This document shows, piece after piece, positions 10,188-23,062 of a DNA stretch of 64,000 nt (positions are counted from its first letter, which is position 1; each line of letters begins with the position of its first letter). The translations under genes were made by a program, and so were the position numbers. The notes under the pieces are model-generated. The model worked only from the letters and a program-made list of their open reading frames with translations. It searched no databases and was not told where the DNA came from. The stretch is from the NCBI GenBank assembly GCA_003344405.1, contig NOWV01000267.1, positions 1 through 64,000 of the forward strand. Direction: 5' to 3'. The DNA is from Trichoplax sp. H2 (lineage: Eukaryota; Placozoa; Uniplacotomia; Trichoplacea).

Positions 10188-13100
10188 ATGAAAGTGGTAA
10201 TTCTACTTTTGGATATTATAGCATTAAAACGATTTCCTCGAAATTGATAGAGTACATAGGCAATATATGTGTGTCAAAGTAACTTGTCTAAGTGATTTTT
10301 TTTCTTAACGGTATGGCTGAAGTACTGCTTGTCAGGTCATGCATCGGCGCCATGTTCAGTGGTTCAACATCGGCAAATAACCGTCATGCTAGATTGCAGC
10401 TTGAGCATGGTTCCAGCGCTGCACTTTTTACCTGTTCCCGTAGTTACAAGGTGACTTCCATCATTTATTTTACTTGCAGTATTGTAACTTAAAGTAAATA
10501 GAATGGATGATATCCAACGCTATTGGAAGACTTGAAGCTAATGTCTTGTTGTTGTAATTAGTGAAAGATTATCAACCTGCAGAAATTGGAACAATCAGTT
10601 TATGAAGAGCAAGGTAATGAGACTACAATGGATCATCCAATTGCATTTTACTAGTGTATCTTGTTAGCCATATTAATTTGAATGTGTAATTCAGAGCCAA
10701 TCCGCATAGTCAATGATATAATTATCATTTCTATATTAATTTGTAACTTATTTTGGAGATAGTCGTCATTACGCTACAGCGGTAGGCCTCGGTAGTGTGG
10801 AGGCATAATACAGTACTATTTAATGCTTATAGTACTATTATGATACATATGACTCTTTCAGCATAGGAAAGTGTCACAAAATAGTTTATAGGGTTACTAA
10901 TCAATGCAATATTTGAACTCAGTCATAAAGATCTAATAAAAGATTTGAGAATACTGTAGATCAATAATCAGTATTGAACAGAACCGATCATTCGGTCGCA
11001 GATATCGTTGTGGCAATTGATTGAGGACCATTTTATCATGACTTCAGTTTATCTCGTCGATTAAGGTTAATAATTAATAGATGCAGTATGCACTACAGCT
11101 TTCATAGCTTCAAATGATGGTGTTGTTCTTTTTTGTAAAATTTGTTACCACGTACTGCATGACTTATACTTAGTTGATAACTGGCTGTCGCTTGGATGAG
11201 TATTTCTGATAGTCATAGAGATCAATTATAATCCTATTGATATAGTAATTCGCCTACTGACTAAATCCTAGCTATGTTATCAGCTAAGATTAGTTTATTT
11301 GAAGTATTGCATGTTAAATAAAGTAAAGGTACAAGTATAGCACGTGAAGTATATCAAACGAGGGATCGACTAGTATATATATAGTGTACAACTTGCAGCA
11401 ATATCCAGGTACTAATGCTAATATTATTTAATATATCTAGGTTATTAAAGATATTAATGGTATACCGTTTATCGATAGTATGCCGGAATTTCGTTTACCG
11501 GAGGTAGGTGAACTCAACATTTCATACTTATAACCGTTTGTGCTTTTAACTAAAGAGAGAACTGTGTCTGTACGTATGCAAGCTTATGCGCGCTCTTTGC
11601 ACTTAACGGTTTCGATACTACATGACGAGACTATTATTATATAAGCTTTACTTATCATGGCATTGCATTACGTAACTACGTACAGCATGATGTGAAAATA
11701 ATTCAAGATATACAAATATTGTAAATACGTATACTAATATTGGTTCAATAGATGGGTTTCTTGGATCTCTTAAATCTTGATGCAATATTGATATCGAACT
11801 TTTATTGTATGTTGGCTTTACCATACATTACTGAGGTTTGTCCGTACATTATACTTATAGTTCGTTATAGTAATAGTTTTGCTATTTCACATCTACCTGC
11901 TGCCACTTGACTTGTTTTTATACAATTTAAATTATTATCTCAGCGATGCGAATTTCACGGGAAAATCTATGCGACTGAGCCAACATTGCAAATGGGAAAG
12001 TTAGTATCTGACCGAAATAATTCTCATGTGATTAGCGTCGGCTGTGATGAATTTGATATGTTTACCTATTAGTTATATTAAATTAGGATAATTTTATTAT
12101 TATTATTATTAAGATTGTTAATGGAAGAATTGGTATTTTATAACGAACGTGTTTCGAAATCTAATTCTATTAATGAATGGAAACAACCTGACATTATTAG
12201 GTACAACTTTCATAATCGCATTGCCAATTAATGATACATTATTTAGTTTAATGACTTTTAAAAATGAAAATTATTACTATTGAATTTTACAATAGATTTC
12301 TTCCATCGCCTCTAAATCAGTTTGGAGATATCGCTGCGTGGAAATCGATATATACGTAAGTTGTACTAAATAGTAATACTTATATCTCTGTTGGCTGAGA
12401 CCTGTAATAATATATATTTATTGTAATCTATTTCTATGATTATAAACCTACAATTTACAGCATTAAAGAAGTTGAAGCTTGTTTGTCTAAAGTTCAAGCT
12501 GTCCGACATCTTGAGAAATTAGTAAGGTGGCTTAAGTTTAGTTAGATAAAATTCTTTTAGATAACAGTGGCTATGTTTACTTAACGACATAGGACTTATT
12601 TGGAGCATTTAATGTTACCGCTTTAAGCTCTGGATTTTGTTTGGGAAGTAGCAATTGGATATTAGAATCTCCATATGAAAAAGTACATAAGTTGTAATAA
12701 TTGTAAAATTTTGACTGACCAGTCTAGATAATTGCAAGGCATTATTTTATCATGATAGAGGTACAACCTACAAACTTCTTTCTAATGTTGTTTTTATCGT
12801 ATTTTTAGATCAGTTACCTATCTTGCTCATCTATCTTTAGTACACACCCTATGGTACGGCTTAATTTAATCCGTTACAATTTGTACTGTTCACCTGAAAT
12901 TCTATTGAATGTGCTATTAACATGCATTTTTGTTTAATTCTTTGGTATAGCCCTTAGATCAAGAAGCTTTGAAGAAAAGTGATATTGTTATTTTAACTGG
13001 TTTAAGTCAAGTGCCATATGCAAATCCCGATCAACTTGTAACGGAACTATGTAACAATTTGGGTATGTTTTCATGTGTACTTGTAAAGTCATGAATATCC

Positions 13101-15468
13101 TATTAATTTTTTATCTTCGCATCATTCAAATAGCTTTTACCCTAAAAAATGGTGGGAACGTTTTGATTCCAAGTTATCCAACGGTGATTTAGCTAAATAT
13201 TATGACACGTATATTACAACACATATATATATTAATTCACCTTTAGTAAGAAAACTTATGTTGTCGCTATTTTATAGGGAATTATTTACGACTTACTAGA
13301 ATGCTTGTGCACGTTCATGGATCAATCAGGTCTCGGGAATATACCAATTTATTTTATTTCCCCTGTAGCTGATAGTTCTTTGGCTTTCTCCAATATTTAT
13401 GGGGAATGGTAATTTATACACAATATTAAAATTCCGTGAATTAAAACCATTTACTTCATATTAACTATTTTTATATTCCGTTTACTACATATTTCGATGT
13501 CTGGGTACCAGGCTTTGCAACACGAAGCAAGATAAAGTCTATTTACCTGAGCCACCTTTCATCCACGCCGATGTAACACTAAGCTTATAACGATTTATAC
13601 TATATAACGTTAATTTGTTAAAACGGAGAGGTAAATATTAAGATTTTCAATGCCCTCCTATTTTACAGTTGGTCAAGACGAAAAGGTTGCAACATTTCCC
13701 TAATTTACAAGGTAATTTTAATCTCTAAGAATTAATACCAAGCAGTGGACTAAATAACGGACTAAAATTTATTTTTACATACTATAGATGGCTTTGGAGA
13801 TGTGTTTAGTCAGCCATGTGTCGTTTTTGCTGGACATCCTTGCTTACGGATTGGTGACGCTGTTCATTTTATGGAAATGTGGAGAAACGACGAAAAAAGT
13901 TCTGTGATTTTTATAGGTACGTTCATTGGTACGGGTTGGATACTATACTGTTGTACAGTATTCCAAATGATTACTATTAACGACTAAATTTACAGTATAT
14001 TATTGTATGTAATACTTGTGCTAACCTTGAAGTTAAATCTTTTGATATACAAATATAGAACCGGATTTCCCTTACGAAGACGCCCTAGCACCGTTTCAAC
14101 CACTTAGTATGAAAGTAGGTATCTAATGGTAAATTCTGTAGATACTTATGACACGTAATGAATACATTGTTATTCTTTAGGCATTTTACTGTCCCATCGA
14201 TCATCGGTTAAATTTTAATCAGGTCAACAAGTTACTTCAAGATATAAAGGTATGCTGTATGATTGTCAGGCATTTCCTTACGAGTCGGGTGTAAACAGCC
14301 TGAAATTCATAAAAAATAATTTTAACTATTTACTATCTTAATAACGTTGATACTTTTGTTAAAGCCACAACGTTTAGTTTTACCTGAGAGCTATGTCAGG
14401 CCTTATGACGCATTTGGTCGTCGAATTGAACATTACGTTAACGCGGTGAGATTTCATTATACCTACAATACAAGGCAATAATATTGCAATCTGGTATGAA
14501 TTTGTATTTGTCCTGTTTGTAAGTAATTTCTGTTGTGTTTTAGAGTGTTCCTACCCACCCGTATAATAAAGGTGATGTTTTAGCTTTGCCGTTAAAAAGA
14601 CAGTATGAAAAAGTTGTCATTAGTAATGAGGTATCCTAGAAAAATTTTGATTTCATAATAGATTCCTGTGCTACTTGCAACTTTGTATAGTCTATATTTC
14701 TTATTACGAATAACATTTTTTGTTAGTTAGCAAGCCAGCTGCATTTATCAGAAGTAAACAATTCAACTTTAATTGCTTCCGTGAGAGGATCATTGCATGT
14801 GTGTGACAATAAGCACACCCTTGAAGTGAATGATAGGTAAGCGTGCTTGCTTTGTAATGTTATTTGATACCCTGCAATAACATATTGAAACTGTCACCTA
14901 AGTCCGTCGTTTTATTACAGTAAAAATATAGTAGAGGATCACAACGACTATCTGTGCGGGAAAATTGCGGTAGATGAATTGTTGAGTCGACTTTCTAAGG
15001 TTACTACTTTTACGTATAGTGCTTCGGCTATGCTGCATCTTTTATAACTTAGTAATAGAAACTTGAAACCATTTATTCAATATTTTGAAATGCAGTTGGG
15101 AATGTCGAACATTTCATCGGAAAGAACTGTCGCTGGTTATTCAATATTTATGGTTAGTATCTATATATAGACTTTGGGAATACCTGTCAATACCAATATT
15201 TAACATATATATATATATTGTGTACGAGTGTATTAATGATTCTGTTAGGAATGTCTAGTGTAAATAGATTTCGTAAGCTATTACTAATTCTTATAAATGA
15301 CGTTAATTTTTAATATTTTAAAAACATGGCTGCTGATAGAATTCTGAAAATGCAGAAGATGCTCACATAATGCTAGAAGATGATTGCACGCATGTCATAA
15401 CTCATGGTAACGAAGATTTACGTCGTCGAATAAGAGATTGCATTGTAGACTGCCTGACACACTTGTAA
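10188..15468 (+). CDS. INTS9: Integrator complex subunit 9
   Basis: Catalytically inactive metallo-beta-lactamase/beta-CASP partner of INTS11 in the nuclear Integrator complex, which cleaves snRNA 3' ends and attenuates mRNA transcription. Exons: 10188-10196, 10323-10450, 10562-10613, 11441-11503, 11752-11835, 11944-11999, 12114-12200, 12296-12355, 12461-12521, 12593-12682, 12809-12853, 12951-13062, 13134-13183, 13278-13408, 13512-13572, 13669-13711, 13788-13916, 14059-14114, 14181-14249, 14365-14445, 14544-14630, 14727-14836, 14921-14999, 15096-15152, 15340-15468; all in phase, 642 aa (human 658). Landmarks: start [32 protein letters not shown] at the place of the lost metal-binding motif; [13 protein letters not shown] and [15 protein letters not shown] in beta-[22 protein letters not shown]-terminal INTS11-binding domain. 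The 9-bp first exon is inferred from phase and similarity, and is the least certain part. Confidence 0.93.
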
Positions 15469-17167
15469 AGTATGCCTTCTATGGAAGTTATCCGATTTCG
15501 TCAGTTGCCTACTGAAAGAGGTTTAGCACGCTACATTAACATACTATTTAGACGTCACAAGTAGGCAGGCTTTGGTATTGATAATGGAATCTACAACGTA
15601 ACCTAAATACAATTAAAATTGAAGTTCTTGTAATATCAGTAACCAGCATCTGCTTACGTTATTTCGATACTGATAACGCCTAGAATTTGGTGGCAAATAA
15701 GGCAATTTATCTTGACTATGAGTACATCGAAGCTTTGTATTGAAAGTATTTGTAAAGCAATTGATTTGATTATGACTTTTGTTATATCCTATAGTATATT
15801 TATTGTATATAGTGAAAGTTTCTTTGAAGTCTGAAATGGACGTTATCTTGCTTACTTCTATAATTGATCTAGAATTATTGGTTAATTTCGTGTTGAGTAT
15901 ATGTTGTAATATATGAGAAAACAGCAAAAGAATAGACTTAAAAATGTAATTTATTTAATGTTAGTTCGATTTGTCGATAAACGGAGCTGTTATTCGAAGT
16001 TGGTGACGTATGATATAGTCATATTATTGGTTTGTTATTATTGTGAGGATAAATTTTCAGACTTAGATCAATCATGATTTGAGGTTATGACAACATTGTT
16101 CATTTTTAATCTGTAAATTATAAATAGTTGCAGATTGCATTCTACACCTACGAACTAGTGCGAAGTACACTGTATAAAATAATTATGCTGTACTGTACAT
16201 ACACGTATAAATATGCTACGTCATTTGTATTCGTATAACATTGTAATTAACGTATTGTAAATCATGTTCACCATAAAAATATTGCAGTAATTTTACGTTG
16301 TAATATATAGTTATATTATATGCACGTATATGGTAACTTGGAGTGACAATTAAATAAAGTTTATGTTTTGAAGTTGTTTGATTATTGAACCGGTTGATGA
16401 TGCCTCCTTGTTACTTGGCTGAATAGAGTGTGCTATTCATTGCGCAGTCATTAAGTATTCCACTATACATAACCGAACAGTAATATGATAATATGGATTT
16501 ATTAGTAGAAATTTTTTATTTGCAATATCTTCAACAGTGTTTGTAAAATAAATTCTATTGCGAGTTATTAGTCATCATTGAGTCTTGGAAGCCTTGACTA
16601 CAGTGATGGGCCACTAGAAGAAGACCATGCTATGGTGTTGTATCTGCCCGAATTTGGCCAATTGAACATACAAAAGAATGTAGTTAAGTTACGTATTGAT
16701 ATGGATAGAGGAAAGAGAATTTACTAAGCGACTTTGAGAGCTTTAGAGATTATATTGAGCTAGGATCCGCATACAGCTGAGTGATATGCATCGAATTGGA
16801 TCCCTTGAAACTGGAAATCCTTGCATATATAGGAAGTTTGTTTTACAATGATAGCATTTCCCTAGCCGCGAAATAAAGTCCCACAGGTGCAATCCTCAAC
16901 TTCTCCGCAACATTAGCAAAAAATTGCACTTCACGCAGTATCATCATCCCAATATAGAAGCACAGGTAACATTCATGCTGTAACTAAATATAATCTTTGC
17001 CTACTCACTCTGTTCAATTCTAGTCCAATAAAATGTATTTGGCCAATAATGCCAACTCAAGTGTGAGCTATACTGAAGAATGCAAGCTGGATAAATTGAT
17101 TTAGTTAGATAAATTAGTCGTTCGCAGGACGGGTACTACCGATAGTTATTACAATAACTTTCGCATT
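15469..17167. other. Intergenic, INTS9-EIF2B4
   Basis: INTS9 3' UTR and spacer. AATAAA at 16353-16358 could serve polyadenylation but is ~890 bp from the stop. The 104-codon minus-strand frame at 15613-15927 has low-complexity composition and no splice context, so I do not call it a gene. Confidence 0.45.
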
Positions 17168-17785
17168 GATTTTCCTAGTCTGTAGCGAGTATTTATTATA
17201 TATTATATACGTAAGGAAGGATAAGGATTACCAATATCGACTATATCATGATTTATCATATTGATCCGTTGCCGGGTTGCGAAAGCAACTTGGATACAGA
17301 TTTACTACTTTGATTTTCCTAGTCTGTAGCGAGTATTTATTATATATTATATACGCGCATTGATTTTCCTAGTCTGTAGCGAGTATTTATTATATATTAT
17401 ATACGTAAGGAAGGATAAGGATTACCAACATCGACTATATCATGATTTATCATATTGATCCGTTGCCGGGTTGCAAAAGCAACTTGGATACAGATTTACT
17501 ACTTTGATTTTCCTAGTCTGTAGCGAGTATTTATTATATATTATATACGTAAGGAAGGATAAGGATTACCAACATCGACTATATCATGATTTATCATATT
17601 GATCCGTTGCCGGGTTGCGAAAGCAACTTGGATACAGATTTACTACTTTGATTTTCCTAGTCTGTAGCGAGTATTTATTATATATTATATACGTAAGGAA
17701 GGATAAGGATTACCAATATTGACTATATCATGATTTATCATATTGATCCGTTGCCGGGTTGCGAAAGCAACTTGGATACAGATTT
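17168..17785. repeat. Tandem array, 144-bp unit (four full copies plus a 50-bp partial)
   Basis: Copies start at 17168, 17312 (only 50 bp long), 17362, 17506 and 17650; full copies are exactly 144 bp apart and differ by a few bases. Each begins GATTTTCCTAGTCTGTAGCG, contains a TATTATATATTATATAC AT-rich core and ends in a short hairpin around TTGCCGGGTTGCGAAAGCAA. The partial copy rejoins at the same GCGCATT/TCGCATT border that precedes the first full copy. There is no open frame across the array. Confidence 0.93.
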
Positions 17786-18060
17786 AACTATCGTATTCTA
17801 AAGTCTGGACGATCAACGCTTATCGTATATGACCCCAAACAGCAGTAAAAAAACTCTATTACTACTATTGTCGCTGACCACACTCGCTGACAGTCTATCA
17901 CCCAAGGCCGTCTGTCCGTACTGGATGATTGGATACAGGACATAGACCAGCAATGTGGGAAAAGGAAGTACGGCACTAGTGACTTCTGGAGGCAATCAGG
18001 CGGCTGTCGTTGTCCTTAACTGGGCTGCATAAACATTGAAATCAGCTTATCCAAAGCAAA

Positions 18061-21000
18061 ATGGAAGCCAAAGCACATAGGAACGAAGGTAAAAATGGAT
18101 AGAAAAGCTCGAAGGTGTTGCTAGGATAGAGGGTAGTCAAATAATTCTGTGTAGGAGTAGTTGTATCGAGTTAAAATTTCAAGTAGAACGATACCGGTCC
18201 CAATTTTCAAGACGCCATTAGCGTTGGTGTTAGTGGATTGTCGTAGTGGATCAATCCAATGGTTTTCGTTTTGGTAGATGGATATGAGGAGATGGCTGCA
18301 GCCAGTTTATAAGCTCGATCTCCGAGTTAGTGAAGAGCAGGATTTACTTCATAGTCCTATTTGTTGGAATATTTTTTTACTGAGTAGTCTTATCCAGTTA
18401 AAATTTCTAGTAGAACGATGCCAGTCCAAATGATCTGGACGACATGAGCGTGCTAATTGCTTGGCGTTTACTTGACTGTCTCAGTGGATCGATCCAATGG
18501 TTTTCGTTTTGGTAGACGGGTATGAGTAGATGACAGCAGCCAGTTTATAAGCTCGATCTCCGAGTTAGTGAAGAGCAGGATTTACTTCATAGTCCTTTAC
18601 TGTTGGAATACTCTCTTACTGAGCAGTCTTATCCAGTTAAAATTTGAAGTACAACGATGCTAGTCCAAATGATCTGGACGACATCAGCGTGCTAATTGCT
18701 TGGCGTTAGTTGACTGTCTCAGTGGATCAATCCGATGGTTTTCCTTTTAATAGACGGGTATGAGGAGATGACAACGGCCAGCCTGTAAGCTCGATCTCCA
18801 AGCTGGTGAAGAGCAGAATTTACTTCATACTGTTGCAACATTCTCTTACTGAGTAGTCTTATCCAGTTAAAATTTCAAGCAGAATGATGCCGGTCGAAAT
18901 TATCTGCACACCCATTAGCGTGCTAATGGCGTTAGTTGACTGTCAATTGACGCAGCAGATCGATCATAAGATCGAATGGTTTTAGTAGACGGGTATGGGC
19001 TGTAGGATATGGCAACAGCCAGTCTATAAACTCCATCTCCGAACTGGTTAAGAGTAGGATTGACTTCATAGCCCTTTACCATTAGAGCATTGTCTTACTA
19101 GCAGACTTGATAGATTTACTATTAGGAAATTGATTTAACCAATATGAAAAAGGCTTAAAATTCGGATGCTGTTGTCTTGAATTCTGGTTGTATTCCTTGA
19201 AGTGGCGATGTCTTGTTGCTATAACATTCCATCCATACGTCATACGTTGTTTTTGGGAGGGGGGATGAGAAATTCATGTGAAATTAAATCAGCTAACATC
19301 GATATACCATACAATATTTTTTTTGGAGGGAGGGACGGCGGTCGGTGAGAAATTGATGTGGAATTAAATCAGCTGAAATAGAACTAAGCTGCTTCGCGTT
19401 TTCTTTTCTCATCATTCGCAGTCTTACTGTGGATGTTATTGATTGAATCGGCAACGATACTAATTGATCATTACTCTGTTAGGAAACGTTAACGAAGAAG
19501 GTTCAGATGCTAGAAAGAAATCGAAAAAGGCTCAGAAACATCAAGATGATGCTAGCCCAGATACGAGAAGCGTAAGATTCGAAGAATCCAAGAGTAACAA
19601 AAAGAAGCAAGGAAATAAACGTCAAGTAATTTTGTTGATGTGCTTGTTTGTAATGATATGAAATAATACTGCATTAGCAAGAGTATTGCCATTTCCTTAT
19701 TCGTTATTAGACATACAAAATGGACATGATATCATTATTCATTTCTCTTTCCTTCTGCATTAAGCGTTATACTTGCGTAAAATTGAATGCTATGCACCCC
19801 TTCTATGATATTACGGCTTTGCTGTAGTCCATTTTGAATTATCATGCGCTATCATTCAAGTGATATACCCTTAGTACTCTTATGATAATCAATAACGATT
19901 TACTATCATGTAGTCTCTAAAAGAAAATATAAATATGTAAAATAAGAGAAAATTCAGTAGATGTTGTATCCGCTTACGAATGATGCCAATTATTTATACA
20001 ACGCTGAGGGCTCTTACAGTAACTCCATGCCCAGTCCATGCCATTTAATTGTAGATAATTTGTAGTCATAACAACGAAATGGACTGTATTACTTCGACAA
20101 CATAATCTGCAATTTTCAATAGTCTCCTAGATACTGTAATACTTATAAATAATCCAACCTAATTTTAATCATTTAGTACGATAATCAGTTGTTAAATGCT
20201 ACATGTTTAAAGCATTCTATGGCTTTACAAATTGGAGAGTTTAAGAGCAACTTTGGTATAATGCGATAATGTCATACACTTTTGTCATAGGAACCGAAAA
20301 GCAACAGCAAACCTCCACCTACTGGAGGGTCACGCTCAGTTCGACCCCGAGTCAGTTCTATGCTTCAGGCTGATGATCAGAAAGTTTTAGCAAAATATGC
20401 CAAGTCGTTACAAAAACAACAGGTAGGAAACTTGTAAACTATTTATAAATTACTGCTATATATTTAAATACTATTTCTAGGTATCAAAGAGTGGCTGTTG
20501 TTAGTAAATGGCGACTTCTCGTTTACCGGTTGTTAACAGTATCGAGTGGTTTTAATAAACTATCAAAACTTTTCACTCAGGTTCCACAGCGGAAAACGAT
20601 ACAGAAACAAGTTGAAATGTTTGCACATTTATATCAGTATGCTCCTGATACTTTAACCCATAATATTAGGTAAATTCTTTCGTGTAATATTGAGGAGAGA
20701 TGTTCTTACTCCTGGTCTAATATTAAATGATTTGCTTGCATGGCATTGAGCTGACCTTTGTAGCCTACAATACTTTTTTTCTACTTTTATTTAGCTTTTC
20801 AACATCTGTTATACATCCTGCAATCATTAAATTGGGTTTACAATACGCCGAAGGAATTATTTGTGGCTCTAACGCACGCTGTGTAGCATTATTAGCTGCC
20901 TTGAAGAAGGTATTATTCAATTTATTTTATTTAAGGTGTATCATTTTTCTGTCAATGCCTCAAAAAAATATATAACATACTTGATTTCACGAAAAGTTAA

Positions 21001-23062
21001 ACTATAGCCATGCGAAAGGATGTAAATTCCCTTCACTAGCAATATTTCTTTATAGTTTTTGATAAACTTATCTATTAATTATTATTATTCGATGGTTTTT
21101 AACTTATTCTTGGCTCTATCGTAACGAATCTATAGGTTATACATGACTATCAGGTTCCATCGCAAAGGGTTTTATCACGCGATCTTGAGCAAAAGTTAAA
21201 ACCTTGTATAACGTAAGTATTTCTAAATGTAACCCTGTGGATAAAACCAATAGGTCAATGTTGTTAAATGACGATTTTAAGATAGGTTACTGGATCTTTT
21301 GATAATAGTCGGGTTTTATAGCATTAGCGGAAATGTGTATCGTTGATTGTCGAAGTTCATGTTGATAAATGTTGCACTAAAATCATGCACATCTAGACTG
21401 ATAGCTGCCTCAGTGATTGCGGTATTTACAGTACAGTAACTTCTTTGCACTAAAAACAGTTCTCTGCTACTTCTAAACAGGTTTTTGCAACAATGTAGAC
21501 CCTTGTCAGTAAGTATGGGATCTGCAATTAAACACATCAAGTTGCAAATAAGTGAGATATCTCCAGATGTATCAGAAAAAGAGGTATTTGGCAAGAAGTA
21601 TTTTTTATTGTTTATTTAACAGTAAAATATAAACTACAAGCTTTATGACAACACATACATATTTTTAACAATTCAGGCAAAGGACAGGCTCTGTAACAGT
21701 ATTGATAGATTTTATAATGAGAGGATCAAATATGCTGACGAATCGATTTCAAAGACTTATGCCTCAACTAAGATTAATGACAATGAAGTCATTTTGGTTT
21801 ATTCATTGTAATTAATTACTAAAAATAATAATAATGAATTAAATAATGCGTATGCAATATAGATACGGGTATATCATATAACGTTAGACTTCCACGTCAG
21901 TAATCAAGGGTGACTATATCCCATTATATTATTACTAGCTCGTCATTGGTACTAAAGATATTAACCGATGCGCATGAAAAGAAGAAAAAATTTCGCGTGA
22001 TAGTTGTTGACAGTCGCCCAAAGCTTGAAGGTATATTTTTGTTGATTAAAATTTATGTTGGTGTGTGATAAGACAGCAATGTTAATGCGTTTGTAATCAA
22101 CGAAAATTTTACGCTTACTGTCATATTGATAATGTTGCCTTGTATTGATGTCATTCATAGGTCGTGAACTTGTTAACCGCTTAGTTAAGACTGGCATTCA
22201 TTGTTCCTATGTATTAATCAATGCAGTTTCTTACGTAATGAAAGAGGTTTGTAATGTTGATGCCAAGTATAGACGGAACATTATCACTTCAATACTATCT
22301 CATTTTAGTTACTTTAGAGAAGTGTCAAGTGTAACATCTATTAGTAAGAACTGCTTAAGTCTTGTAGCATTTTCTGATTTATAGTGGTATCTTTACTAGT
22401 TTTATTTGTAAGAAATTCTTTTTGTTACATGTTAAAGGTTACGATGATTTTACTGGGCGCTCATGCATTGCTAGCTAATGGATATGTAATGTCCCGAGTC
22501 GGAACTGCTCTAGTTGCTTCAGTAGCCCATTCGTATAATGTCCCTGTTCTCGTGTGCTGTGAAACGTACAAATTTCATGAACGTGTACAGACTGATGCAT
22601 TCGTTTTTAACGAGCTAGGTATATTGAGAATATAGTCTACGTATTATGATACCTCTCACGCGCTGTTTATGTTTAAATGATAAAATGTTGTGAATCTAGC
22701 GATAAGCTACATATCATTCATGATGAAGTGCCTAATATTGCGACTACGCGTAGATGAATATCTGATGTTATTCCGAATATGGAAAATTTGACTTCAATGC
22801 TGTATCGCATTTCAGGATACATTTAATTTCATTAATATTTTATTTTACTGATTGGATAGGTGATCCCGATGTTATGATCGATCTTGGGAACAGAAAAGAA
22901 GGCAGAGTATTGGATGAATGGCGAAGTATTGATTCTCTTCGTATCCTAAATCTATTATACGATGTTACACCTCCCGATTTCATTACTATGGTCATAACGG
23001 AAGTTGGCATGGTACCTTGTACATCCGTACCGGTTCTTCTGCGCGTAAAGCATTATAATTAA
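18061..23062 (+). CDS. EIF2B4: Translation initiation factor eIF2B, delta subunit
   Basis: Regulatory subunit of the cytosolic eIF2B complex, the guanine-nucleotide exchange factor for eIF2. Exons: 18061-18088, 19483-19625, 20291-20422, 20581-20669, 20795-20909, 21136-21212, 21481-21583, 21677-21807, 21939-22030, 22161-22246, 22438-22618, 22860-23062; in phase, 459 aa (human about 523). The N-terminal ~100 residues are Lys/Ser-rich and disordered. The conserved fold follows: [44 protein letters not shown], then the Rossmann-like half with [55 protein letters not shown] and the C-terminal [20 protein letters not shown]. Exon 1 (MEAKAHRNE) is inferred from phase and a GTAAAA donor; intron 1 is 1.4 kb and filled by a tandem array, so the true first exon could differ. 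Exons 2-12 are secure. Confidence 0.92.
18170..19105. repeat. Tandem array of ~235-bp units in EIF2B4 intron 1
   Basis: Four diverged copies start at about 18170, 18398, 18636 and 18866, marked by GTTAAAATTT and by shared blocks such as AAGCTCGATCTCCGAG and GAGCAGGATTTACTTCATAG. Periods are 228, 238, 230 and ~240 bp. The unit is unrelated to the nearby 144-bp array. No conserved frame runs through it. Confidence 0.85.

Noticed and set aside
15613-15927. 104-codon open frame on the minus strand after INTS9
   Set aside because: Composition follows the AT-rich background, with no splice context, domain or recognisable motif.
17168-19105. CRISPR-like array
   Set aside because: Units are contiguous 144- and ~235-bp tandem copies without spacers, in an intron-bearing animal genome.
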